Source: Planctomycetota bacterium
Lineage (GTDB): Bacteria; Planctomycetota; JACQVV01
DNA: 32,076 nucleotides
Assembly (NCBI GenBank): GCA_016209595.1
Contig: JACQVV010000623.1
Location: 1-32,076 of the forward strand
Direction of reading: 5' to 3'
Shown here: positions 21,935 to 29,919 of the stretch, one piece after another
How positions within the stretch are numbered: position 1 is the stretch's first letter
Layout: each line of letters starts with the position of its first letter
Program-made: the position numbers and the translations under genes
Notes under the pieces: model-generated
What the model was told of the DNA's origin: nothing
What the model saw: the letters and a program-made list of their open reading frames with translations, nothing else
The model's database searches: none

Positions 21935-24900
21935 ATGACGGTAGACGATAGAGCCGGTCCCCCCGACGATCCGGGAGAGGCGACAGGGGACGGAGCGTGC
22001 AGGCCAACCGAGATTGATGCCGCTCCTCCGCCGAAACAGGTCGGATGGGAGCTGTCGGGGAGCCGGATTGCAGGCTACACGATCCATCGCGTCCTGGGGC
22101 GAGGAGGTATGGGCGTCGTCTACGAGGCGACGCAGGAGTCGGTGGGGAGAAGGGTCGCGCTCAAGGTCATGAGCGCGCTCGCGAGCGCCGAGGACGAGAG
22201 GCTCGATCGGTTCCGCCGGGAGGTCCAGACCCTCGGGCGGATCGACCACCCTCTCGTGGTTCCGATCCTCGACAGCGGCGTGCAGGGCGATCTGGCCTAC
22301 TACAGCATGAAGTTCGTCGAGGGGGAGTCCCTGGCGGCGGAGATCGCTCGGGGGCGTCTCGAAGCGAGACGTGCCGTACGACTGGTGCGCGACGTCGCCG
22401 GGGCGCTCGCCGCGGTCCATGCCGTGGGGATCGTCCACCGGGACGTCAAGCCGCAGAACATCCTGGTGACACGGACGAGGGAGGGCGAGCGGGCTCTGCT
22501 CACCGACTTCGGTCTCGCGTGGGAGGAGACGTGCCAGCCGTTGACGCAGACGGGGGCGGTCCTCGGCACGCCGACCTACATGTCTCCCGAACAGGCCGAG
22601 GGGATGACGAACGCGATCGACGCCCGTTCGGACATCTACTCCCTCGGCGTCGTCCTCTACGAGGCGCTGTCCGGAAGCGTCCCCTTCAAGGCGCAGATGC
22701 TTTCGGCCCTCGTCCTCAAGATCGTCCACGACAGGCCCGTCCCATTGCCCAAGCTCGTCGCCGATCTCGACCCGGCGCTCGAGACCGTGGTTGCTACCTG
22801 CCTCGAGAAGTCGCCCGACCTCCGTTTCCCTTCGGCGGAGGCGCTGGCCCGTGCCCTCGACCGCTTTCTCGAAGGGGAGGAAGGGGACGAGGCGCAGTCT
22901 TCCGCGAGCCCCACCGCTCCGCCCCTTCCTCGGGGCGAGCGGGAGCCGGCGCCGCGCGCGGCCCGGGCGCGGGCGGCGCCGGTCTTTCCCGGGGCGAAGA
23001 AGCCGAGCCTCCGAGCGAGCATGGCCCTGGCGGCTGCCTCCTTCCTGACCGCGTTCGCTCTCGCGGCTTCGCGGCTCCAGGATCCCCTTGACCTCGCCCT
23101 CCTCGACCGGCTCCACCGGATGCGGCCGGCGGCGCCGTTCGATCCGCGGATCGCCGTGGTCTACGTCGGAGACAGCGACATCGCGCTCTTCGAGCAGCAG
23201 CTCGGGAAATGGCCGTGGCGGAGCCGCCTCCCCCACGCCACGATGGTCCGGCTCCTCGCCGCCGCGGGGGTTGAGCGGATCGGTTTTGACATCCTGTTCA
23301 CCGAGCCGTCTCGCGACAGCGAGGACGACCTGGACCTCGTGGAGGCGATCGCCGCCGGCCCACCCGTTGTCCACGGCTTCCACCTCCACACCGGACCCGG
23401 TTCGTCGCCTCCGTCGGCCACGAGCGAGCTGGGACGGCAGGCGTTGGACGCGAGCGGCGGGAGTTTCGGAGCGCCCGCTCGGGATCGCATCGAGCAGGGA
23501 ACCTCGCCGATGCTCCCGATCGACCCCCTGCTTGAAGCGTCCCACCGTCTCGGCCACGTCCATGCTACACCCGACGCGGACGGCGTCCTGCGACGCGTCC
23601 CCCTCTTCCTGCGCTACGAGGACCGCCTGCTCCCCTCCCTGACGCTGCGCCTCGTGCTCGATCATCTCGGAGCCGACGCCGACCAGGTGGTCGTCGAGTT
23701 GGGTCGACGCGTTCGCATCGTCGCCGGGGGGAGGGACATTTCTATCCCGATCGACGAGGCCGGAAGGATGCTCGTTCGCTTCGAGCATCGACCCGAGGAC
23801 TACGCCGGATACCAGTACCACCAGCTGGAGGCCGCGCCCGGCGACGCCTTCGCGGGCAGGATCGTCCTCGTGGGGCTGATCGCCTCAGGTCACATCGACC
23901 AGATCACGACGCCGGTCTCGACCGCTCACCCCGGCCTCCTCGTCCACGCTCAGGTCCTGGAAAACATCCTGGCCGAACGCTTCCTGACCGAGTGGGATCC
24001 ATTCTCGCTCCCAACGACGCCAGGTCGCATCCTCGGCCTGGGCCTCGTGCTGGCCGTCTGCCTCTTCTTGGGCCCGGCGTTCCTTCGCCTCCCGTCCCCG
24101 GTCGCGGCCGGCTTCGCGATCCTGGTCGCGGCGTTCCCGTGGGCCCTCTCGGCGTGGCTGTTCCTGGCGCGGGACGTCTGGTTCCCGCCCGCCGCGACGT
24201 TCCTCGCCGTCTCGCTCGCGGCGACCGTCGCAACGTGTCATCGGGCGGCGGTGGCCTCCAGGGAACGCCTGCGGGCCCGGCTCGTGTACGAGCGTTACCT
24301 GCCGCCGAGGATCGTCGGGGAGATCCTCCGCCGTCCCGAGCTCCTGGCGATCGGAGGCCGGCGGGTGGAGATCACGGTCGTGCACGTGCGGGCCCGCGAT
24401 TTCGAGGCGTTCTCGGAGACCGCCGAACCCGAGGACGTGATCCGGACGCTCAACGAGTACTACTCGGCGATGATCGAGCTCATCGACGCGGAGGAAGGGA
24501 CGATCGACGGCCTGGCCGGCGGCTCCATCCGAGTCTTCTTCGGGGACCCGAGTCCCCAGACCGACCACGCCCTGCGGGGCGTCCGGCTCGCCGTCGCCCT
24601 GTGCGCGAGGATGCGGGCCCTCCAGAGGGCCTGGATCGAGGCCGATCGGGAAACCTTCGGCATCGGGGTGGGCGTCCACACCGGCCCCGCCACGGTCGGC
24701 AACTTCGGCTCGGAGCGGTTCGCGGAGTACACGGCGGTGGGGCCGACCGTGCACCTCGCCGCGGAGACGGCGGAAGGCACGCTCACCAACCAGGTCAGGA
24801 TTACGGCCCGGACGCACCGGGAGGTTCGGGGAGCGGTCCAGGCCCGAGAGGTGGGGATCGTCCGGGTCCGCGGAGGGTCGGACGCAGTTCGCGTCTATGA

Positions 24901-24958
24901 GGTCACCGGGGTCGAGGGAGTCTCAAAGGGCGCGCCCCGAGTACCCTCCGACGACTGA
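21935..24958 (+). CDS. Ser/Thr kinase - CHASE2 - degenerate class III cyclase fusion
   Basis: A 1007-residue protein. The kinase domain (about 45-312) is complete: GRGGMGVVY, K77 in VALK, HRDVKPQN (D170), DFG (D191), MSPEQ (216-220). A helix at about 361-380 leads to a CHASE2 sensor (about 385-685: IAVVYVGDSDIALFE, ERIGFDILFTEPS, LLPSLTLRLV). Three helices follow (about 698-715, 723-746, 750-768), then a class III nucleotide cyclase-like domain (about 785-990: YERYLPPRIVGEILR, EGTIDGLAGGSIRVFFGDP, GIGVGVHTGPATVGNFGS, EYTAVGPTVHLAAET). Both metal Asp are lost (R819 and G863), as are the base-selecting Lys (G859) and Asp (P937) and the transition-state Asn/Arg (H940, E944). The cyclase is therefore probably inactive and regulatory. 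The ATG at 21935 lies 13 nt after the preceding stop. Confidence 0.9.
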   Translation: MTVDDRAGPPDDPGEATGDGACRPTEIDAAPPPKQVGWELSGSRIAGYTIHRVLGRGGMGVVYEATQESVGRRVALKVMSALASAEDERLDRFRREVQTLGRIDHPLVVPILDSGVQGDLAYYSMKFVEGESLAAEIARGRLEARRAVRLVRDVAGALAAVHAVGIVHRDVKPQNILVTRTREGERALLTDFGLAWEETCQPLTQTGAVLGTPTYMSPEQAEGMTNAIDARSDIYSLGVVLYEALSGSVPFKAQMLSALVLKIVHDRPVPLPKLVADLDPALETVVATCLEKSPDLRFPSAEALARALDRFLEGEEGDEAQSSASPTAPPLPRGEREPAPRAARARAAPVFPGAKKPSLRASMALAAASFLTAFALAASRLQDPLDLALLDRLHRMRPAAPFDPRIAVVYVGDSDIALFEQQLGKWPWRSRLPHATMVRLLAAAGVERIGFDILFTEPSRDSEDDLDLVEAIAAGPPVVHGFHLHTGPGSSPPSATSELGRQALDASGGSFGAPARDRIEQGTSPMLPIDPLLEASHRLGHVHATPDADGVLRRVPLFLRYEDRLLPSLTLRLVLDHLGADADQVVVELGRRVRIVAGGRDISIPIDEAGRMLVRFEHRPEDYAGYQYHQLEAAPGDAFAGRIVLVGLIASGHIDQITTPVSTAHPGLLVHAQVLENILAERFLTEWDPFSLPTTPGRILGLGLVLAVCLFLGPAFLRLPSPVAAGFAILVAAFPWALSAWLFLARDVWFPPAATFLAVSLAATVATCHRAAVASRERLRARLVYERYLPPRIVGEILRRPELLAIGGRRVEITVVHVRARDFEAFSETAEPEDVIRTLNEYYSAMIELIDAEEGTIDGLAGGSIRVFFGDPSPQTDHALRGVRLAVALCARMRALQRAWIEADRETFGIGVGVHTGPATVGNFGSERFAEYTAVGPTVHLAAETAEGTLTNQVRITARTHREVRGAVQAREVGIVRVRGGSDAVRVYEVTGVEGVSKGAPRVPSDD

Positions 24959-25012
24959 CCACGCCCGCTCGCTCCGCTGGACTGCGGCCGTTGCTTGCAT
25001 GGAGGGGACGGC

Positions 25013-25243
25013 GTGGGGGAGGCCAGGGAAGGGACGCTCGGGAACTCCCAGGCATCTCCCCTCCTCGTGACGCCGTGCGCCGGGGGGTACGGGAGCACGG
25101 TCGGCCCGGCGGAAGTGACCGGCGAGCGAGCGGTCGACGTGGGAGAGACGATCTACTGCTTCTCCTGTGTCGCCCAGGAGCGGGGGCCCTTCCGGACGAT
25201 CGATGACTACGTCGTGCTGCGCCAGCTCGGCGAGTCGGTCGTG
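25013..25243 (+). pseudogene. Truncated Ser/Thr kinase gene, N-terminal remnant
   Basis: From GTG 25013, preceded by GGAGGGG, the frame reads about 75 protein-like residues including VDVGETIYCFSCVAQERGPF and then IDDYVVLRQLGE, which is the usual opening of a Hanks kinase up to the glycine loop. There the similarity stops, and the DNA runs into the 46-bp dispersed repeat that also forms the 3' end of the convergent dnaE-like gene. The long open frame beyond is only the shadow of dnaE. I infer a kinase gene cut off at the repeat junction. The C-x-x-C in front hints at an original zinc-binding N-terminus. Confidence 0.45.
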
Positions 25244-25288
25244 TCACGTTCCGGGCACGGCCGGCAGGGGCGAAAGCCGGCTCGCGAC
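25243..25288. repeat. 46-bp dispersed repeat, copy 2
   Basis: Matches 16455-16500 at 43 of 46 positions. It encodes the last 14 residues and the stop of the DnaE2-like protein, and it marks the breakpoint of the truncated kinase gene. Its centre has complementary GCCGGC arms around a 10-nt loop; there is no T-run, so it is not an obvious terminator. Confidence 0.85.
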
Positions 25289-28200
25289 GAGGACCGGCAC
25301 GCCAGCCTCGCACTCGACCCTCCCTTCGGCGAGGCACCCGGCCGCCAGCGTGACCGATGCGTAGCGCTCGTAGACCCGCGGGAAGACGACGACCTCGAAG
25401 GTGTCCGTCAGGTCCTCGTAGGAGAGGATTTTCATCCGCTCTCCCTTGTCGCGGGTGACGACCGGTTTCGCGGCGATGAGCCAGCCCGCCATCCGGACCG
25501 TCCGGCCGGCATGGCGCTCCATCTCGGCGGCCGGGACGACGTCTCGCGGGATGCGACCGGCAAGGAGCTCCAGCGGGTGGCGCGAGAGAGGGAAGCCGAG
25601 GATCTCGACCTCCCAGGCGATCCGGGTCGCCTCGTCCGCGTCCGGGAGGTCGGGAGGCGGCGCCTCGGGCGACTCGAAGAGAAGGGGGAGGGCCGGGTTG
25701 TTTTTCCTCCAGTCTCCAGTCTCCAGCCTCCAGCCTTTTTCCCGGCCGTTCCCGCCGGCCCGGGCACTCCGCCGGCGGCGAAGCCGCGAGAGCTCCCAGA
25801 GGAGGGCCGTGCGAGGTTTCTCCAGCGAATCGAGGGCGCCCACCCGGACGAGCGTGTCGAGCTCCTCCCATCCGAGGGGAGTCCGCGCGGCGAGGTCTTC
25901 GATCGACTCGAAGGAACGCTCGGCGCGGGCTTCGACGATCGCGGCCGCCGCGACGGCCGCGATCCCTTTTACGAACTGGAGGCCGAGCTGGACGGCGCCC
26001 AAAGGGGGAGGGGGCCGCTGGCGCGGCGTTTTCGTCGCAAAAGCCGTTGCCGGCGGGAGGAAGGGGGTGGGGGCCGTTCCCCCCCCCCTGAGGGAATGCC
26101 CCGTCGTCTCGACCCGGCTCCGGTTGACGTCGGGGCCGAGCACCGCGAGCCCCATCCTCCGGCACTCCGAGACGTAGGCCGCGGGGCTGTAGAACCCCCC
26201 GCCGTTCGCGAGCACCGCCCCCATGAACTCGGCCGGGTGGTGCGCCTTGAGCCACGCGACCTGGTAGGAAAGCTTCGCGAACGAGGCGCTGTGGGCCTTG
26301 CAGAAGGAGTAGCCGGCGAACGACTCGATCTGGCGCCAGATCTCGCCCGCCACCTTGTCCGCAATCCCCTGGCGCCGGCAGGAGGCGAGAAAGCGCCCCT
26401 CCATCCGGGCGAAGGCCTCCGAGGAGCGCGTCTTCCCGCTCATCGCCCGCCGGAGAAGGTCCGCCTCGGCGAGCGAGAGCCCCCCGATCGCGTGGGCGAT
26501 TTTCAGGACGTCCTCCTGGTAGACCATGATCCCGAGCGTCTCGCCGAGGAGTTCTTCCATCTTCGGGTGGAGATAGATCACCTTCGACGGGTCGGCACGG
26601 CGCTGGACGTACGCCTGCATCATCCCGCTCTGGGCGACGCCGGGACGGATGATCGAACTCGCCGCGACGAGACCGAGGTAGTCCGTCACCCGGAGCTTCC
26701 GTAGAAGGTTCCGCATCGCCGGGCTCTCGATGTAGAAGCAGCCCATCGTGCGCCCCTCACGGACGAGGGCGCGGGTGGCGGGCTCCGCGGCGAGGGCCTC
26801 ATGGTCGGAGAGATCGGGAATCCCCGCCCCCTTGTCAGGGGGAGGGGAACGACCCCCTCCCCCTCTTCGTCGCACCCACTCCCCTTGCGAAGCAAGGGTC
26901 GTGCCAGCGGCCCCCTCCCCGGCCTGGATCGCGGCGAGCGCGTCGGGGAGGACGCCGAGCGAGCGGTTCCCCAGAAGGTCGATCTTGACCAGGCCGAGCT
27001 TCTCGACGGGGACCATGTCGGGCTGGGTCACGACGAGCCCCTTGGCCGCGCGCTGGAGGGCGACGTGATCGGTGAGGGGATCCGGCGAGATCACGATCCC
27101 GCCGCAATGGATCCCGAGGTGGCGCGGGAAGTCGGCGATCCGGCTCCCCGCGGCGAGGATCGAACGGAAGGTCTCCCCATCGAGCGGCAGGTCACGGCAC
27201 TCGACGAAGTCGGAGAGCCGCTCGAGCGCCTCCGCCCCGGCCCAGGGGAAGCGCCGGGTGATTCGGTTCACCTCGCTCTCCGGGAGCCCCATCGCCTTGG
27301 CCGCCTCGCGGAAGGCCGACCGGCAGCCGTATCGGTTGGTGGTCGAGATCATCGCGACGTGCCGGGCGCCGTAGAGCTCGTAGACGTCGGCAAGGACCCG
27401 GTCGCGCGCGGCCCAGGAGAGGTCGAGGTCGATGTCGGGCGGGGAGAGCCGGCTGGGGTTCAGGAACCGCTCGAAGTAGAGGTCGTAGCGGATGGGGTCG
27501 GTGTGGGTGATCTCGAGGCAGTAGGCGATGAGACTGCACCCGGCCGAGCCGCGCCCCAGGCACGGGATCCCCATCGTCCGCACCCGCCGCGCGATGTCCC
27601 AGACGACGAGGAAGTACGACGCGAAGCCCATCGTGTTGATGGTCGAGAGCTCGTAGGCGAAGCGCCGAACCGCCTCGGGCGACGGGTCCGGGTAGCGCTT
27701 CTCGAAGCCGGCCTTCGCCATCCGCTGGAGCCAGCTCTCGGCCGTCTCGAACTCGGGAAGGGGGAAGCGCGGGAACTTCCACCGCCCGAGCTCGAGCTCG
27801 CACCGGCATTCTTCGGCGATCCGTTCGGCGTTCCCGATCGCCTCGGGGACGCCCCGGTAGAGCCGGCGCATCGCCTCCGGCGCTTTCAGGTACTGTTCGG
27901 GCTCGGCGACCCGGCCGGCTTCCACGCGCGACCAGGTCGTGAGGTCCCCGATCGCGCGGAGCAGCCGGTGGAGCCCGTGATCCTCCGGACGGGCGAGCCT
28001 CACGGCGCCGGTCGCGACGACCGGGAGCCCGAGGCGTCCCGCGAGCGCGTGGATCCGCGTCGCCTCGCGGCGGCTCTCCTCGCTCCCCGTGTGGACGAGC
28101 TCCGCGTAGAGCCCCTCGCGCGGCCCGAGGGCCGAAAGGAGCGACGGCGAGCGGGAGATGAGGACGACGTCGTGCGGAAGAGCCGCGAGCGTGGGGGGGA

Positions 28201-28567
28201 GGGCGAAGTCCGCCTCGAGCTGCCGGGCCGTCGCCAGGCGGTTGAGCGTCGCGTAGCCCGACCGGTCCCGCGCGAGCACGACCGCCCGCTCTCCCGTCCG
28301 GGGATCGTCCACCTCGGCCCCAAGGATCGGCACGAGCCCGCGCTCCCGCACGGCCTCGTAGAAGGTGACCGCGGCGTAGGTCCCGTTCGTGTCGGTGAGG
28401 GCGACGGCCTTGTAGCCCGCCTCGGCCGCCCGCTCGGCGACTTCGTGCGGGTGCATTGTGCCGTCGTGGAAGCTGAAGTTCGAGTGGACGTGGAGGTGGG
28501 CGAACACCGGATGCTCGGCGAATCCTCGGGTTCGGAGATCTTCGCACGATGTTAGGATCCTGTCCAT
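25244..28567 (-). CDS. dnaE2: DNA polymerase III alpha subunit, DnaE2/ImuC-like, with repeat-derived insertions
   Basis: A 1107-residue C-family polymerase. It opens with a PHP domain (FAHLHVHSNFSFHDG, like error-prone DnaE2), then the palm with PPDIDLDLSW (about 376-385, catalytic Asp pair), GRGSAGCSLIAYCLEI, the fingers (RPGVAQSGMM, GIMVYQEDVLKIA, FAGYSFCKAHSASFAKLSYQVAWLKAHHPAEF), an HhH region (VKGIAAVAAAAIVEAR) and a C-terminal OB fold (RMKILSYEDLTDTFEVVVFP). Length and start favour DnaE2/ImuC, normally part of SOS translesion synthesis with ImuA/ImuB, which are not in the window. Three repeat-like segments interrupt it (about residues 548-582, 823-855, 944-953), and the tail comes from the 46-bp repeat. 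The ATG at 28567 has TAGGAT 5 nt upstream within a palindrome. Confidence 0.85.
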   Translation of the reverse strand: MDRILTSCEDLRTRGFAEHPVFAHLHVHSNFSFHDGTMHPHEVAERAAEAGYKAVALTDTNGTYAAVTFYEAVRERGLVPILGAEVDDPRTGERAVVLARDRSGYATLNRLATARQLEADFALPPTLAALPHDVVLISRSPSLLSALGPREGLYAELVHTGSEESRREATRIHALAGRLGLPVVATGAVRLARPEDHGLHRLLRAIGDLTTWSRVEAGRVAEPEQYLKAPEAMRRLYRGVPEAIGNAERIAEECRCELELGRWKFPRFPLPEFETAESWLQRMAKAGFEKRYPDPSPEAVRRFAYELSTINTMGFASYFLVVWDIARRVRTMGIPCLGRGSAGCSLIAYCLEITHTDPIRYDLYFERFLNPSRLSPPDIDLDLSWAARDRVLADVYELYGARHVAMISTTNRYGCRSAFREAAKAMGLPESEVNRITRRFPWAGAEALERLSDFVECRDLPLDGETFRSILAAGSRIADFPRHLGIHCGGIVISPDPLTDHVALQRAAKGLVVTQPDMVPVEKLGLVKIDLLGNRSLGVLPDALAAIQAGEGAAGTTLASQGEWVRRRGGGGRSPPPDKGAGIPDLSDHEALAAEPATRALVREGRTMGCFYIESPAMRNLLRKLRVTDYLGLVAASSIIRPGVAQSGMMQAYVQRRADPSKVIYLHPKMEELLGETLGIMVYQEDVLKIAHAIGGLSLAEADLLRRAMSGKTRSSEAFARMEGRFLASCRRQGIADKVAGEIWRQIESFAGYSFCKAHSASFAKLSYQVAWLKAHHPAEFMGAVLANGGGFYSPAAYVSECRRMGLAVLGPDVNRSRVETTGHSLRGGGTAPTPFLPPATAFATKTPRQRPPPPLGAVQLGLQFVKGIAAVAAAAIVEARAERSFESIEDLAARTPLGWEELDTLVRVGALDSLEKPRTALLWELSRLRRRRSARAGGNGREKGWRLETGDWRKNNPALPLLFESPEAPPPDLPDADEATRIAWEVEILGFPLSRHPLELLAGRIPRDVVPAAEMERHAGRTVRMAGWLIAAKPVVTRDKGERMKILSYEDLTDTFEVVVFPRVYERYASVTLAAGCLAEGRVECEAGVPVLVASRLSPLPAVPGT
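25707..25734. repeat. Heptamer tandem repeat (4 x CTCCAGY) inside dnaE2
   Basis: Four contiguous 7-mers: CTCCAGT twice, then CTCCAGC twice. On the coding strand this gives the G-W-R-L-E-T-G-D-W stretch in a poorly conserved linker near residue 950. The unit length is not a multiple of three, so neighbouring bases must restore the frame. Confidence 0.85.
26001..26098 (+). repeat. G-rich dispersed repeat element inserted in frame in dnaE2, copy in + orientation
   Basis: Starts with a G-run containing GGGGAGGGGGCCGCTGGC (26005-26022), then a small hairpin (TTTTCGTCGCAAAA), and ends in a C-run. The same 18-mer and the same layout occur in opposite orientation at 26822-26922. It encodes a Pro/Thr/Arg-rich loop absent from ordinary DnaE proteins. 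Confidence 0.75.
26822..26922 (-). repeat. G-rich dispersed repeat element inserted in frame in dnaE2, copy in - orientation
   Basis: Read on the minus strand: GGGGAGGGGGCCGCTGGC (26920-26903), a hairpin with 7-bp arms (CCCTTGC-GAA-GCAAGGG), then GGGGGAGGGGG and a C-run. It encodes R-R-R-G-G-G-G-R-S-P-P-P and flanking residues before D-L-S-D-H-E-A-L. The outer part resembles the last 23 bases of the window. Confidence 0.75.
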
Positions 28568-28580
28568 AAGAAATCCTAAC
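28551..28580. promoter_or_regulatory. Palindromic operator candidate over the dnaE2 start codon
   Basis: A perfect 8-bp inverted repeat GTTAGGAT-N14-ATCCTAAC. It is centred on the ATG (28567), and its upstream arm coincides with the -10 box TAGGAT (28578-28573). A repressor bound here would block transcription of the polymerase gene. LexA is the natural candidate because dnaE2 is commonly SOS-controlled, but the motif does not match the LexA boxes I know. Confidence 0.55.
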
Positions 28581-28641
28581 TCATTGCCGCCGCGTCGCCT
28601 GCAACGACTCCCGCCCGTGGAGAGAACGCGCCCTTTGCCTG

Positions 28642-29919
28642 CTACCGCGCGAGATCCGAGGCTTTTTCGACAAGCCCCGCCGCTTCCTCCGACCGGCGGT
28701 CGGACGAGAAGGCCATGAGGAGGCCCGCGGCGAGGAAAAGGGCGAACGAGACGCCCATCACCGCGTAGAACCCGGAGAGTCGGTACAGAGCGAGGCCGGC
28801 GAACGGGCCGAGAGTCCCCCGGATGCCGACGAGGAAGATGTGGACGCCCATGAAGGGAGAGGCGTCGCGGTCACGCGCGAAGTGCATCGCCGCGAAGTTC
28901 CAGGTGACATCGACCGCAGCCATCGAGAGGCCGAAGGAGAGGAACCCCGCCCAGACGAAGGCGATCTCGCGGGTCCAGACCGCGGCGGCCAGGAAGGCGG
29001 GATGGAGGGTGAGGGAGAGGAACGCCAGGGCCGCCGTCCAGTAGGGCCCCCGGCGGTCCATGGACCGCCCGGCGAGCGGGTAGGCGAGCACGATCCCCCC
29101 CTGGACGAGGAGCTGGCGAGCCAGCGAGAACTCCTTGTAGGTGACGTGAAAGTCGTCCACGAGCAGGAAGACGTTCACGGTCCACAGGATCATGAACGCG
29201 AAGCCGTAGATCATGTAGTACGCCTCGTATCGCCGGAAGGCGGGGTTCTCGCGGAGGATCGCCGCCACGTCGGAGAACATCCGGCGGAACGCTCGCCGCC
29301 GGCTGCCGGGCGCTTCACGCGGGTTTTCAAACGGGATCCGCGCGTAGGCGTACACGCCCCAGAAGCCGACGAAGGCGCCGGTCGCGAGGATCCAGCTCGC
29401 CCGATCTGGATGAAGGTCGAGGAGCGCGGCCCCCACGATGGCGCCCGCGAGAAACGCGACTCGCCCGTACATGTTCACCCGGCTCACGAGCCGGGCGCGC
29501 ATACCTGCCGGGTAATTCGACTGGAAGAGGGAGTTCTGCGCGATCAGGAAGCAGGGGTCGGCCCAGGCGGAGACGGCAAAGACGAGGATGAACCAGACCG
29601 GGTGGCCCCAGAGGATGAGGAGGAGGAGCACGAGGCGCGACAGCACGGCCCCCAGGATGAAAAAGGGGCGCTTCGAGCGACCCTCCATGGCCGCTCCCCA
29701 GAAGCTCGCGAGGAAGTGCCCCGAGGCGATGAACGCGAGAAAGATCGCCACCTGGAGCTCCGTCGCATCGAGAGAGCGCCGCAGGACCGCGTCGGAGATC
29801 CCGGTCACCCCCACCGAGAACATCCGGAGGATTTCCGCGGTCCTCTGAGCCCGGTACGTGGCGAGCGCGGAAGGCGGCAAGTCGGGCGACGCGGTGAGTC
29901 GCAGGGGCAGCGCCTTCAA
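28642..29919 (-). CDS. Major facilitator superfamily (MFS) transporter
   Basis: A protein of about 425 residues with about 12 hydrophobic segments and MFS-type loops (AAMEGRSKRPFFILG between early helices, AGRSMDRRGPYWTAAL in the second half, both with the D/G-R-x-x-R/K-R pattern). It is an inner-membrane transporter of unknown substrate. The open frame extends to 30474, but that part is the shadow of the upstream gene. I place the start at the TTG at 29919, which overlaps the upstream stop as TTGA and gives MKALPLRLTASPDLPP. It is therefore translationally coupled to the zinc-ribbon membrane protein gene. It stops 74 nt before the dnaE2 start; dnaE2 has its own -10 box. Confidence 0.8.
   Translation of the reverse strand: MKALPLRLTASPDLPPSALATYRAQRTAEILRMFSVGVTGISDAVLRRSLDATELQVAIFLAFIASGHFLASFWGAAMEGRSKRPFFILGAVLSRLVLLLLILWGHPVWFILVFAVSAWADPCFLIAQNSLFQSNYPAGMRARLVSRVNMYGRVAFLAGAIVGAALLDLHPDRASWILATGAFVGFWGVYAYARIPFENPREAPGSRRRAFRRMFSDVAAILRENPAFRRYEAYYMIYGFAFMILWTVNVFLLVDDFHVTYKEFSLARQLLVQGGIVLAYPLAGRSMDRRGPYWTAALAFLSLTLHPAFLAAAVWTREIAFVWAGFLSFGLSMAAVDVTWNFAAMHFARDRDASPFMGVHIFLVGIRGTLGPFAGLALYRLSGFYAVMGVSFALFLAAGLLMAFSSDRRSEEAAGLVEKASDLAR

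Noticed and set aside
25261..25288. Rho-independent terminator after dnaE2
   Set aside because: A GC-rich hairpin exists but no T-run follows on either strand, and the sequence is part of a dispersed repeat.
24995..26704. One 569-codon plus-strand frame taken as a single gene
   Set aside because: Only its first about 80 codons look protein-like; the rest is the antisense of dnaE2.
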